DNA from: Vanessa cardui
Taxonomy: Eukaryota; Arthropoda; Insecta; Lepidoptera; Nymphalidae
DNA: 64,000 bases
Direction: 5' to 3'
Assembly: GCF_905220365.1 (NCBI RefSeq)
Contig: NC_061146.1
Location: 9,737,538 to 9,801,537 of the forward strand
Positions 1 through 11,887 of this stretch are shown in pieces; positions within the stretch are counted from its first letter, which is position 1; every line of letters starts with the position of its first letter. The notes beneath the pieces were generated by a model that was given only the letters and a program-made list of their open reading frames with translations, did not search any database and had not been told where the DNA came from. The position numbers were made by a program, and so were the translations under genes.

Positions 1-510
1 CACGAAAAAACTACTGCATGGATTTGGATGAAATTTTACGGTAACACAGGTGGACTTACCAATAGGCTAAGTAAGCTGTAGCCTACGGCGGCAGATTTAG
101 AGAGGCGGTAAATTTAGCCCAATTTTTTTATTATCTTACAAAAAAACAAAACTTATAATTATATGTATCCACATTACGTCCGTAATCCGTATACGAGTAT
201 ACGGATTACGGACGTAATTCTACTACGACTATTTTTCCAACTCACTATGTAGTGAGTTGGAAAAATAGTCTAGTAACTGAGAGAAATATCACCTAGTTTA
301 TAATCACACTAATAACGAGAAAAAACTGATGTAATGAGGACGATAGAACACAAATCATAAATGTTGCAAAAAAAGTAGAAGCGGCAAAAATTGAATAGCC
401 TACTAGCCTGCTAGCGGCAGATTTGTAAATCCGCCACTGTTAATAGGTTACAATTTATAATGATTTTATGTAATTTGGTCATAATATAACAATAGCGAAG
501 TCAGGGTAGG
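1..510 (+). repeat. Helitron-like repeat, family G, degenerate
   Basis: The start and the stretch 420-500 match the repeat at 56450..56665 in order and orientation (CACGAAAAAAC..., then GGTTACAATTTATAAT...). The middle has been replaced by two perfect palindromes. It lies downstream of lipase exon 3, so it is in an intron or flank of that gene. Confidence 0.5.
173..270. repeat. Two adjacent perfect palindromes (twin hairpins)
   Basis: Positions 173..194 pair with 197..218 (22 bp, 2-base spacer GA). Positions 227..247 pair with 250..270 (21 bp, 2-base spacer TG). The arms have no mismatches and only 8 bases separate the two palindromes. They sit inside a decayed Helitron-like repeat and have unrelated sequences. 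Role unknown. Confidence 0.9.
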
Positions 511-583
511 TTGCTGGTTAGAAATAAAAATACAATACAACATACAACACAAGTACAACAGCTAGTAGGTATGAATGACTTAC

Positions 584-3500
584 AAATAGTAGTGCACCGT
601 GGCGAAACGCTGGTTGTCGACTAGGATCACGTTGTACCCTTTAGCCTCATATTCATTAGCGAACATTCCCGAAATCGGAAAACTTGTACTGTCCAAGTAT
701 CCAATCGCTACTACGATGGTTTTTCTGTAACAATATAAGTATTATATATACACATTTTGAAATTGGAGTGTCTGTTTGTAATTAAAATAACCGCTTACAG
801 AACGCATATGTATTTGTAATAATTTTTTTACAATTTTTTTCTGTCTATCTGTTTGTTCCGGCTAATCTCTGGAAAGGCTGGACGGGATTGTGATGGGACT
901 GTTCACTGGCTGATAGCTGATGTAACAAGGAATAACCTAGGCTACAACTATAACTTCTTAAAAAAATTCAAACATGAAAGAAGTCGCAGGCACAGCTGTG
1001 TAAATAAAATTTCACAACGATCGTCATGTGGGGCATTTTATAAATATAATAAAGCTAAACAGTATGTTTGTCTGTTTGATTTGATTAATGATATTTATTA
1101 ATACAAAAACAACAGCCTGTAAATTTCCCACTGCTGAGCTAAGGCCTCCTCTCCCTTTGTATTGAGGAGGATTGAACATATTCATAAAAAAAATGAAGCA
1201 TATAAAAAGCAAAACTGAAATGCACGACGTTCAAGTAGTTTTAAAACCACATTTCGCTCATTTTAAAGTTCCATCGTTAAGAACTTGTTTGACAGAGGTC
1301 AGTTGGAAGACAAACTTCACGCTGAATAAAAGTTTAAATTATTATGAAGTCCACCTGACCGGGTTTTGGTCACGCCGATCTCTATTTTATATATGCAGGA
1401 TATATGTTAGTATATAAATTTGTTTTAACAAAAGTGCACTCTCACTCCCCCTACTCTTATAACCCGAATTAAGCTTAATATATATGTATATTTTATTTGT
1501 TACCTTAAATATTTTTAGGTTCGTTATCAAAGCCCATTGTAAATTGAATGATCCGGTCACAATTCGGCAGTTTACAATTTGGTTAGATTGGTTCTAACAA
1601 TTTGAAAGAACATGCAAAAAGAGAATCTTAGAGAGATAATCTTAAAAGATAGAGTTCCTTTGAACTGAATATTAAGAGATAGAAACCCTCTTCCCGAAGA
1701 TTTGGAAGTCGAAGGAGGTCCTTCAAATTTGATATTTAAAGTCTCAAGGGGGGCCTCCACTGAGGGCATTGTTTGTACCATTTGCTGTTAGAAGATTTTG
1801 TTACACATACACTTGGAGTACTAGTGAAAATATCCTCATTAAAAGTAGGTATAACACCTTGCTTTATTGCTTACTCTGATGACAGAAGGACTGTTTTTTT
1901 TTTTGCCCAGAGGATTGGTATTGCGATTCCACGCGCCCATTCCACGTGATCATGACTCTTACAGTAACTATTTTTTATATTCTTATTTATACATAGTTAG
2001 GACCTTATCGTTAATAATTTCATATAAATGAAATAAGATTGTTTTATAGTCATATTTACCTACGAAAGTCAATCCTTGGATCTGTGGCGATGTTTTTCGC
2101 GTCCCAATAATTATAGGATTTCCTCGACCGCCCCTTACCCTGGACCACGAAGAAAAGGTACTTCAGCTGACTCCTGGGGATCGAGGCTGGTTTCGTGGAC
2201 CCTGGACCTGAAAACATATTTTAACTTTACTTTAGTGTTGATTGTAAGAGCTACTTCGAAACTTGCTACAAAATATTATTCTGAAATGTTTCATAGAGTT
2301 ACTATGTTACTATCCGATTTATCGGTTTTTAACATTTTACAATTAGATACGAAGTGAATTACGTTAATATGATTTTGATACATAAATGTCCTCTATTTCT
2401 ATATATTGTTGGAATAAACAAGCAACATCTGCGTCAAGTCACACAACTTCCCTTAAAAAAAAGGCGGGAGATTCGTGGCTGACACATTGAGATCGCGAAT
2501 ATAATTATTACGGTGTAATGTGATTATTGATGGTTATTTGTGTTGTAGACTAAATGTTTTTTCGTTTGTGGTAGATTGATTGTTATTTTAATTAAAGATA
2601 ATTGTTTTAGAGGTTACCTACTTCCTACTTCTGGTTCTAAAAATATTAATAACGTAATCCGATTTTTGTCCAAATGATTATGAGACGATAGCCGCAATTA
2701 GAAGATCGGTAATGGCAGGCTCCAGTCATAGACGTAAAGGAAATGAAAGAGGAGGAATTGGAATTCACTAAAACGTCACGATTTAACAAAGAATTAATTT
2801 TATAGAGCCGAAAAAACTGGCCGGGTCGAGATGGTTGTATATAAACGTGCGAAAAGATGTCAGTTTTGAGTTTACAATGGAATTAAATAGAGACAAAAGA
2901 TGTTGGTTTTGAAATTAGTAAAGATCTGTTGTATTATACATATCATCATACAACAACAACAACATCATACCTACAAGTATGTCATTATTATTACAAAAAC
3001 GTTAAATTCAGTCTTGCCAAAAATGTAAACAAAATGGTCTTCAAGAACCTTCTTTCAAACGCGCTGGATCTACAGGCATAAATTTTATCTTTATTGATTG
3101 TGTACTTTATACGCATTGAAAACACCAAATCTTATGTAGAAGTTAGATAAAATCGATGTCACACAGTTTCTGACATCACACGATCGTGTTCTGCGGTGAG
3201 TTTCGAATTTATTCCCCAGAATAGTTCTAGAGTTATGAAATATGATAGGATATTGGGCAAGTTCATGTTTATGGAGACATAATGACATAATTAAGCAAGC
3301 TTTAAAATATGATTGGCGGTAATACTTTGCGAATTATTTATTGCATTGTTTGAAGTTTGAAGTCGAGATTGATGATGATGATGGCCCGGTGGTTGATGAT
3401 TGCGGGTTCTTAATTTTTTCTTAATCTTTAATAAAGATTATGATAAAAATAGTTCTTGGTTAATATTCGATATTTAAATCTACATAGCTTTTTTAATATT

Positions 3501-6500
3501 ATCTATATCATTGTTTCTTGTATTGTTAATTTAATGACCATTAACATAGTATTAAACAAAGTCGCTTAACGCTGTCAGTCCCTATGTATGCTTAGATATT
3601 TGTAATTACGCAACGGATGTGCGTTATTTTTTAATAAATAGAGTGGGTGTAGTTCCGAAAAGCCCATACCTCTGATCGACCTGAATTTTTGTATGATATG
3701 TATTTCGATGTCCTGATAACGAAAATGATAGCCAAATTACCCATAAACTTCATTTTCAAGGTCAAATCTAAAGAAATACAAAAAAATGGATTTATGTTTT
3801 TCAAGCATATTGTAAAAACTATTCGCCATAGAAAAAAATGTTTCCTACAAAAGGGGCTTTTCGGAAGTATATCCAATAGAGTGATTCGAGAGGAAGGTTT
3901 TTATATAGGCTAATTTAAGAAGTTACTAATGTGATGTCGTAAATAAAAAAAAAATCTGTAAAATCAAAATAAACTTTATTCATTTTACAAGCACTTTTGA
4001 ATCGTCATTTAACAATTAAGTGAAGCTACCACCGGTTCGGAAAGTAGATTCTACCGAGAAGAACAGGCAAGAAACTCAGTAGTTATTTTTCAACATTTAA
4101 AAAATACAAAGTCATGTTAGTTAATGCAATTATTTAAATTAATATATCCTGCTTGGAAGTCAACGGGTATTAACTCCAAATATTTTTACCATCTATAAAA
4201 TCATGTACCGAATAATATGCTTTTTATACCAATGTATTTTTTATAAACAATTTGAATTTACGAAACGGCAAAGTTAAAAATGTCGGCGAATCAAGTATAT
4301 TTTTCTTAGGAATGTATTATATTTAGTATCAATATTGCACCCGTGCGAAGCCGGGGCGGGTCCCCAGTAAGAAATAAAATCAGTAATCAATTTGTATTTA
4401 CAATTATGTACGCCATTCCTCCATTCAGATTATATCTCATAACTGGCATTCTTCGTGTTTCTCACTAAATAATTGCACGTTCTAAAACAAAATCTTTGTA
4501 TAATGTATATCCTGTATGAAAATCAACGTATACTTCTTTGCCATAACTATAAATTTAAAATTTGTATATTATATCCTATACATAAAATAAAATTGGAGTG
4601 TCTGTTTGTAATATTAAAATAACTTTTAACTAAATGGATGTATACACGGTACCATAATAATATTTTTTAGGCTGCCTGTTTGTTTGTTTCGGCTAATCTT
4701 TGTAATACAACAACAAACAACAACAACAGCCTGTAAATTCCCACTGCTGGGCTAAAGGCCTCCTCTCCCTTAGAGGAGAAGGTTTGGAACATATTCCACC
4801 ACGCTGTTCCAATGCGGGTTGGTGGAATACACATGTGGCAGAATTTCTATGAAATTAGTCACATGCAGGTTTCCTCACGATGTTTTCCTTCACCGCTGAG
4901 CACGAGATGAATTATAAAGACAAATAAAAGCACATGAATCAGCGGTGCTTGCCTGGGTTTGAACCCGCAATCATCGGTTAAGATGCACGCGTTCTAACCA
5001 CTGGGCCATCTCGACTCTCGAATCTTTGTAATGGCTTAACCGATTTTGACGGGACTTTCACTGGCAGATATGTAATAAGCAAAGTAGGCTAAAACATAAC
5101 TTTTTTCTTAAGTTCAAACGTGCACGAACTACGGGGAAAGCTATTTTGTATATATTCGAACCTATGTGAACCTGGCACCCTAATTAAGAAAATCGCATTT
5201 TTTTTAACGCATTATCGAAGAGCTTGGTATGTAGTTGATTGTAGTGAAAAAAAAATTGTTTGTAGTTTGACCGAAAAAAAAATATGGGTCATCCAAAAAT
5301 AGCCATCCCCGGATATGCAAAAAATAACTTCTAACGGTTGATTCCTATAGGAAATCGTTAGTAGTTGATTGTAGTGAACGAATTTTCGTTTGTAGTTATT
5401 TGTTGAATTTTTTTTTTTTTTATTAATTATTATTATTTTTTTTTCTTTAAAGTTAATCGTTATTGAAGCTTTTGCCTAAATTGTGCTTCAAAGTAAAAGA
5501 ATTTTCGATTGTGGTAAAACAGCAGTTGATAAGGAGCAATCAACTTGAGTCAAACTCGCTTCGAAGTGATGAAGATTGAATTACTCCGGTTGTGAACACT
5601 AGACGACTACTACAAACGTCGAAAATGATTCAAAGATGATTGTTGTGGTTTGTAGTAAAGGAATTGTTGATTGTAGTAGAACGGAAGTTCATAAAAAGCG
5701 ACCAATTTGAGTCTAACTCTCTTTGGAGTGATTCCGAGTGAATTACTCCGATTGTGAAGATTAGACGACTACTACAAACGTCAAAAACGACTCAAAGATA
5801 CTCGTTGAGGTTTGTACTAAAGGAATTGTTGATTGTAGTAGAACGGAAGTTCATAACGTGGTTGAGTTGAACCAATGTCGTACGTAATCACTAGATCCGT
5901 AGGCATTACTCCAAAGCGAGTTTGACTCAAATTGGTCGCTTGTCATCCACTTCCGTTCCACTACAATCGAAAATTCCTTCTCAATAAATCTCAACGAGTA
6001 TCTTTGAGTCGTTTTTGACATTTGTAGTAGTCGTCTAATCTTCACAATCGGAGTAATTCACTCGGAATCACTCCAAAGCGAGTTAGACTCAAATTGGTCG
6101 CTTTTTATGAACTTCCGTTCTACTACAATCTACAATTCCTTTACTACAAACCTCAACGAGTATCTTTGAGTCGTTTTTGACGTTTGTAGTAGTCGCCTAA
6201 TCTTCACACTCGGAGTAATTCACTCGGAGTCACTCCAAAGCGAGTTAGACTCAAATTGGTCGCTTTTTATGAACTTCCGTTCTACTACAATCAACAATTC
6301 CTTTACTACAAACCACAACAAGCATCTTTGAGTCATTTTCGACGTTTGTAGTAGTCGTCTAGTGTTCACAACCGGAGTAATTCAATCTTCATCACTTCGA
6401 AGCGAGTTTGACTCAAGTTGATTGCTCCTTATCAACTGCTGTTTTACCACAATCGAAAATTCTTTTACTTTGAAGCACAATTTAGGCAAAAGCTTCAATA

Positions 6501-9500
6501 ACGATTAACTTTAAAGAAAAAAAAAAATAATAATTAATAAAAAAAAAAAAAATTCAACAAATAACTACAAACGAAAATTCGTTCACTACAATCAACTACT
6601 AACGATTTCCTATAGGAATCAACCGTTAGAAGTTATTTTTTGCATATCCGGGGGATGGCTATTTTTGGATGACCCATATTTTTTTTTCGGTCAAACTACA
6701 AACAATTTTTTTTTCACTACAATCAACTACATACCAAGCTCTTTGATAATGCGTTAAAAAAAATGCGATTTTCTTAATTAGGGTGCCAGGTTCACATAGG
6801 TTATATTCGACGATATATAAATCTCCATTTCTTTTAATGAACATTATGCATGGTTTATTTAAGTGCCAATGCCATTTCAATTCAAGGCCATAGCTGTTTC
6901 ATTGTTCCTTTATCTTGGAATGTATTAAAATAATACGTCATAATTTCGTGCCAGTATTTATAATTAATTATTCATCCTTCAAAAGTTTACTAAAAGGTTA
7001 CAATATAAATGCATTTATGTGCGTCAATCGGTGTATTTATATCTTAATAATAATCTTTTTTAAAAATAAGTAATCTCATTTAAAAAAAGCATAATTATAA
7101 AATCACAGACATTTAAATATAAAAGAGGTTCTAATTAAAAATAAACGTCAATGTAAAACGTTCTATTTTTTGTTCATGTTTTTAAATAAAAAATATTAAA
7201 GTGTGCCGAGTTGGTTAATAAGTCAATCATCAAGTCAGTGGTACGTAGAACGTATGCATCTTGCAACTGATGATTGCAGGTTCAAACCGAGGCAAGCACT
7301 ACTTAATTATTATGTAATCAATTTATGTATTTATAATTCTTTTTGTGATATACATATTCCAAAATAACGTGACGTTTATATGCCGTCCAGTATCGCGTGC
7401 AGACGTCCGATGGGATGATGGGAGCCTCCAGGGACTTAATATTACAAAAACCGCCTAATATTGAATTATAAAGTTATAGTTATATCTGCGAACTGCATAA
7501 TAACTTTTTTTGTTAGATTTAAATGTGCACAAAGTCGCACGCATGCTTAGTTTATCAATATAAACACAACATGCCACATTACGATGTACCTGAGTGATAA
7601 ATCACCTGCAGGTGACTCATTTTGAAGATTCCTTGTAAGATACACAAAGAAAGAAAGAAAATAATTCGTTATTATTATATTTTGCATGAATCCAGGTACT
7701 ATTACGTATGATAGAGATCGTGAAAAGTCTGTGTCTACTGCCTAAGATATCTACAAAATTATGGCAAACACTTATCGAAAAATAACGTAATTAAATGATA
7801 CGCTTTCACACCCAAAACCACTGAATTTGAGGTATTTTTATGGTATTGGTTAGCGGACGAACATATGGGCCACCTGATAGTAAGTGGTCACCATTACCCA
7901 TAGACAATGAAGCTGTCAGAAATATTAACTGTTCCTTAAATCGTCAATGCGCCACTAACCTTGGGAACTAAGATATTATGTCAAATAGGAACACAACGAT
8001 ACTGAGTACTGTTGTTTGGCGGTAAAATAACGGTAAGAAGCAAGCTTGAACTCCAATGAAGGTAAAAGGCTTTTTCATACCTAAAGTTTAAGACAACCCC
8101 GTTGATAACAAGGTTGAAGCCGAGGGTGAAATTTAGTGGATCCCATGGATCTTCGCGTTTTGTCCATTAAAAGGGTTTTTTTAGGAATTTCGAAAGCTAT
8201 GATAGGTCATTTTGATTTAATTTTAGTATATACTATATTCATCATGTATCTCTTTAATTTTCTGCACATATATTACTGGAGCTCTTCAAAATGACACTCT
8301 GATTCCAATGTAAGCAGCTAAAGCACTTGTGTTATGGAAAGTCAGAAGTTACGACGGTACCACAAACACATAGAAAACTAATGATAACTTGATAATGATC
8401 ACTTGGCCGGGAATCGCACCCGGGACCTCGGAGTAGCGTACCATTGAAAACCGGTGTACACACCACTCGACCACCGAAGTCGACATATTATGTTATACTT
8501 CCATTTAATAATAAGCGTATCAATCAACAGACAAAATGACCTTCCGCAACCAAGCCGTGTGAACGATAGACAAAAGTATTGGTTGTTACGAGAAAAGTTT
8601 TTACGTTCGCTATAGATTGAGAGAAATCTCTTAAAGCAAATTCCGTGATCACAATTGCTATTCGCTATTGACTTAATACAAATATAGTGAGCCAGTGTAA
8701 CTACAAGCATACAACAACAACAACAACAATCTGTAAATTTCCTACTGCTGAAGAACACAACAAAAAGGTATGTACCAAACAGTTTTTATTTCCACTAGGG
8801 AAAGCCACGACGTCTAATATTAGCTCAAATATATTATAATAATGTAATAAGTGGACGAGCAAAACGCAATGTAATAACAGTTAATTCACCAAGAGTGTCG
8901 AAATGCCTCCATGGAGTATTTGCTGTTTAAACTAACATAACGAGCGAGCGACTATAATTTTATACTAGTTAGAAGTTTGTGTGTGCTAATATTAAAATAG
9001 TTGCCAGTTAAATCGCAATAAAAAATAAACAATTAAAAAAATGCGTTCAAGATATTATATTATCTTTGTATTGAAAGACATTAAAGACTACTTAATTTTT
9101 TTTTTTAATAAAATCTTTGTATGCGTGTTTGTAACTAAACTGCCTATCCTAAATATCCTAATATTCCTTTCCTAAATGGTTGTAACAATTTCGGTGGTTT
9201 TTTATGTGTATTTAATTAAGTGGAACTGCGATTTGGAAGGATAGATCTAGAAGGGGGTATGTCTTTGTGCAAGCTCGTCTGGATAGGTACCACCCACTCA
9301 TCGGTTATTCTACCGCCAAATAACAGCACTCAGTATTGTTGTGTTCCGGTTTGAAGGGTGAGTGAGCCACTGTAACTACAGGCACAAGGGACGTAACATC
9401 TTAGTTCCCAAGGTTGGTGGAACATTGACAATGTAAGGAATAGTTAATATTTCTTACAGCGTCTATGGGTGATGGTGACCACTTACCACCAGGTGGCCAT

Positions 9501-10210
9501 ATAGGCCACCAACCTATACCATAAAAAAGAAGGAATGATTTTATTTTATTTTCATTAGGACAACCAACAGTAGATACAATATCACATTCAAAATAAAAAA
9601 TAAATTACATTTCAAAATTATCTTGGCAAAAGTTCTTCTAGCTACAGGAAGTCTCACCATGCACTATCATATTACACAATGTATGTATTGAAAATATAAT
9701 TTAAACATATGTAAAATATTATATCTTGAGGGTAAAGGTAGCTGACATATATTATAGAAAGAAGATGATTATCAACATGATGGTTTTGCAAAGTGTGTGT
9801 TTAAAATATCAACTAAAATTATGTTTAATCTGTTGCATTTAAAAACATATCAACTACGCATGCGTACTTTAAATTAGAACGAATTTTGAATCTATTATTA
9901 TCAGTATGATTGAATTGAAAATTTTAATTTATAACTGTAAATGTTAACTAATGAAACATAACATTATGTACATTAAATTGTAAGGATTCACTAATATACT
10001 ATTTTCTAAGACATATTATTTACGTTAAGATAATATTTTATTCATATTATATTATAAAAAAAAAATTTGTAGCTGTGTAGTAAAGTAATGTTATCACATA
10101 CATACTGCCATAAAACCCCTCGGATAACCTTCTTCTCTCCTGGGATCCTCACAATCCACGGAAAACAATAACAACACTTGGAAGCATAAAAAAATCACTT
10201 GCACAGACAT
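584..10210 (-). CDS. Secreted lipase, pancreatic/neutral lipase family (5' three exons, partial)
   Basis: Three exons join in one frame: 10210..10102 (phase 1 end), 2207..2060 and 724..584, all with GT-AG borders. Exon 1 encodes a signal peptide (MSVQVIFLCFQVLLLFSVDC) and then a GYPRGFMAV stretch. Exon 2 begins CPGSTKPASIP, the Cys-Pro-Gly segment common near the N-terminus of lepidopteran lipases. Exon 3 holds AIGYLDSTSFPISGMF and YNVILVD, matching the hydrophobic strand and 'NVI-VD' region of the alpha/beta-hydrolase lipase fold. About 133 residues are visible. The catalytic Ser, Asp and His would lie in later exons beyond the left edge. Exon 1 has two possible donors 4 bases apart; only the distal one keeps the frame into exon 2. 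A TATAAA lies 30 bases upstream of the ATG (10240..10245), which would leave a very short leader. Intron 1 is 7.9 kb and loaded with repeats. Expected product: an extracellular, probably digestive, acylglycerol lipase; substrate is inferred from family only. Confidence 0.78.
745..1015 (+). repeat. Helitron-like repeat, family F
   Basis: It shares 'TTGGAGTGTCTGTTTGTAAT', the CGGCTAATC...CTGG core and a GCAGGCACAGCT end with copies at 4590, 26355 and (inverted) 35935 and 62545. The better copies end in ACAGCTAG, as Helitron 3' ends do. It lies in lipase intron 2. Confidence 0.5.
1108..1172 (-). repeat. SINE-A 3' fragment
   Basis: Inverted 3' end of SINE-A (AACAGCCTGTAAATTTCCCACTG... GGCCTCCTCTCC). 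The 5' two thirds are missing. Confidence 0.7.
1765..1972 (+). mobile_element. Decayed 3' end of retroelement family R
   Basis: This is a diverged copy of the 3' coding end seen at 55417..55777 and, inverted, at 14165..14822: GTACCATTTGCTGTTAG, GCCCAGAGGATTGGTATTGCGATTC, and a CAGTAACTA end. It has several frameshifts and no open frame. Confidence 0.6.
2650..2900 (+). promoter_or_regulatory. Possible core promoter, homologous to 18410..18680
   Basis: GTATATAAACG (about 2834..2844) is followed about 25 bases later by TCAGTTTTG, a reasonable arthropod initiator. The 200 bases upstream align in order with 18410..18620, where the small secreted gene at 20171 lies downstream. No coding exon for a plus-strand transcript was recognised between here and 5 kb, so it may be an orphan promoter. 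Confidence 0.3.
3556..4372 (+). repeat. Non-autonomous Helitron, family H1, interrupted
   Basis: It starts AAACAAAGTCGCTTA..., continues through the 'acggat...tagagtg...attcgag' core and ends at 4338..4372 with CCCGTGCGAAGCCGGGGCGG. A family D repeat (3960..4180) is nested inside. It lies in lipase intron 1. Confidence 0.6.
3960..4180 (+). repeat. Interspersed repeat family D
   Basis: It begins ATCAAAATAAACTTTATTC and contains CACCGGTTCGGAAAGTAGATT and GAAACTCAGTAGTTA. Related copies lie at 23095 and 24990 (inverted) and at 30225 and 60228. Confidence 0.65.
4590..5145 (+). repeat. Helitron-like repeat, family F, split by a SINE
   Basis: The family F start (TTGGAGTGTCTGTTTGTAAT) and end (GTTCAAACGTGCACGAACTACGGG) flank a complete inverted SINE-A. 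The fold-back transposon begins just after it. Confidence 0.55.
4708..5015 (-). repeat. SINE-A, tRNA-derived, near full length
   Basis: Read on the minus strand it starts GTCGAGATGGCCCAGTGG (pol III A box TGGCCCAGTGG), carries a B box GGTTCAAACCC about 45 bases on, and ends in GGCTGTTGTTG with a (GTT)n tail. Length is about 308 bases. It is inserted in a family F Helitron within lipase intron 1. Confidence 0.85.
5160..6801. mobile_element. Fold-back DNA transposon, 9-bp target-site duplication (MULE-like)
   Basis: Almost the whole 1642-bp element is one inverted repeat. The left arm starts ACCTATGTGAACCTGGCACC and the right arm ends with its reverse complement. The arms run about 700-850 bases to a centre near 5.87-5.94 kb. 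The 9-base sequence TATATTCGA flanks it exactly at 5151..5159 and 6802..6810. Each arm has an internal tandem repeat of about 160 bases (blocks starting at about 5604 and 5766, each with CGACTACTACAAACGTC and GTTGATTGTAGTAGAACGG). No transposase frame is visible, so it is non-autonomous. A 9-bp duplication with very long terminal inverted repeats is known for Mutator-like elements; that assignment is inferred. The short ORFs reading its two arms are mirror images of each other, not genes. Confidence 0.88.
6811..7835. other. AT-rich intronic stretch with a decayed SINE-A 5' half
   Basis: Nothing coding was seen. About 7200..7350 is a strongly diverged SINE-A start (CATCTTGCAACTGATGATTGCAGG...GGTTCAAACCGAGGCAAGCAC). 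The rest is unique-looking AT-rich DNA of lipase intron 1. Confidence 0.5.
7840..8035 (+). repeat. Interspersed repeat family B, internally deleted
   Basis: It matches the family B start (GCGGACGAACATATGGGCCACCTG) and the later GAGTACTGTTGTTTGGCGG, but the segment between 'atgttatgtc' and 'ggaacacaac' is lost. Confidence 0.7.
8275..8490 (-). repeat. SINE-C, tRNA-derived
   Basis: Read on the minus strand: GACTTCGGTGGTCGAGTGG (A-box-like), then GGTCCCGGGTGCGATTCCC (B-box region), ending in the CACTTGTGTTA...CATTGGAATCAGAGT tail segment. It has no coding potential of its own. A fragment of an inverted SINE-A tail lies at 8714..8756. Confidence 0.7.
9250..9532 (-). repeat. Interspersed repeat family B, full length
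   Basis: Inverted copy from TTTGTGCAAGCTCGTCTGG to GGCCACCAACCTATACCATA, about 280 bases. No A or B box is seen, so its class is unclear. It lies in lipase intron 1. The stretch 9533..10101 is AT-rich with nothing recognised. Confidence 0.75.
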
Positions 10211-10939
10211 TTTTTCCAGTTATTTTAATATCCTGACAATTTATACGACGGAGTAAGCATTGAATGAAGCTTAATTTCTTCCAATATCCTAATGCAGTCA
10301 CGGCGAGGTTCGTGGACATTTTTCAAAATCAACGCACGTATGGTGGCATTGACCTTCAACGTAAGCCATTGGCGCGAAAAATAATATCTGTCATTTTACT
10401 TTTTAAAATCAAAGCGTGCAACGACCACCTTGTTTAACAGACAGTTGTAAACTAACACAATTTAAAAAGTAAAGTATGTCCGTTGTATTTTGTGTCGTGT
10501 TTCTTAACTTAGTAATGTAATAGATTGATGATAAACCTATCTGAGAAAGTATCTCGTTATAATAAAATTAAGATTATCTATGATGCTAAACAAGTAAACA
10601 TGTTTTGGAATGTCGTATGACAAAACATTTCGTTGCTGTTTTCTTATGACGTATTTTCCGGGTGATATTATTTTTTATTTCGTATTCGGCCATGATTGTT
10701 TAAGCAAAATTTATAATTAAGAACGTATTTAGTTATTTGAAGCATTTGCTAAGTAACGATCTGAGGCGGAAATCTATAAAAAAAAACCAATTTTATGCCG
10801 AAAAAAAATTAGTAGATGTTTCAAATGTTATTTAAAGTTATTATTATTTTTAATAATTGATCTCAAACCTTCAATAAAATTAATAGTATATCTTATACTT
10901 TTTTAATACAATAAAAGAAGTAATTAAAATATAAATATT

Positions 10940-11798
10940 TTATTTCTTAATATATTCCCAATTAACATCAAGAGGCACCGGTCCTTGGCAATCCTTACAT
11001 GGCGCTTTGGTCTTGCATACACCACCCTTGCAGCTATACTCTCCTTTTCTAGGGTGTTCGGGGGGGATGTCAATGGTGTGCCAGGGCTTATGGAGTTTAT
11101 TCAGCATTGCCTGTTCTTTGGCTAAGTAAGTCTTATCTTTTGGAGCTGCGTCAAGAGTCTGCAGACTGTGTATGAGAAGGATGGATATGTACTAAAAATA
11201 AAGAGGAAATTATTAAATTTTATAATTCGCATGATATCGCAATATAATTATTATAAAAATAGTAATAAAATTAAAAGAAAATTCATTGACATCATTTGGT
11301 CCTACGGCACCAGACTAAAACTATTTATTCAATATGATAGGAACATTATTAGAAGATACTGAGATAGCCCAGTGCGTTCATATGGACCAGTCAATAAGAA
11401 AGTACATCTCAATAGATTGGTACAGGCAAGTACCACTGCTTAATTCGCGACGCTTAAAAGCATCGTGAGGAAACCAGTCTAAATGAAATTATGCCATATA
11501 CTTTTCTAATAACACATGCAAAAGTAGCAGAAGGTAAAATTAGGTTCTTCTTATAAGTTTTAGACCAACCGTAACCACTAAATTTACAAGCTTTTCTAAT
11601 TAATACAACTAATTGGGAACACAATTGTTGTTATAATTAAAAAAAAAAAGTTTGGGGCATAATCTCGTATAAAGTAAAAAAAACAAATAAGGTGTTATCT
11701 TAGCGGTTAGCCAATTAAAATCCAACACAATTCACCGATAGCAACGTTCTAATTAAAATTCAAATATAGAATCAAAAAATACTTACCAAAACATACAT
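10940..11798 (-). CDS. Small secreted four-cysteine protein, 87 residues, two exons
   Basis: Exon 1 is only ATG-TAT-GTT-TTG (11798..11787), followed by a consensus donor GTAAGT. Exon 2 is 11191..10940 after a TTTTTAG acceptor. The phase is 0, and the joined frame has 88 codons including TAA. The N-terminus MYVLYISILLIHSLQTLDA is a good signal peptide. The mature part is basic and hydrophilic (APKDKTYLAKEQAM, then HKPWHTIDIPPEHP) and carries four Cys in SCKGGVCKTKAPCKDC (spacing C-x4-C-x5-C-x2-C), ending in VNWEYIKK. An AATAAA overlaps the stop codon. A TATA box lies about 90 bases upstream of the ATG. I do not recognise the family. Two disulfides in an extracellular peptide are inferred. It lies 730 bases upstream of the lipase start, in the same direction, but with its own promoter. 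Confidence 0.75.
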
Positions 11799-11887
11799 TT
11801 CGACCTTTAACAATGTTACAACACTATTAATAGTTTTTCTTCTGGTATTAAAAAATACTAATTAACAATGCAATGGCGAACGTCGCC

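Noticed and set aside
5120..6880. Short frames sharing the peptide CEPGTLIKKIAFFLTHY at both ends of the fold-back element
   Set aside because: They are the two arms of the inverted repeat read outward, not genes.
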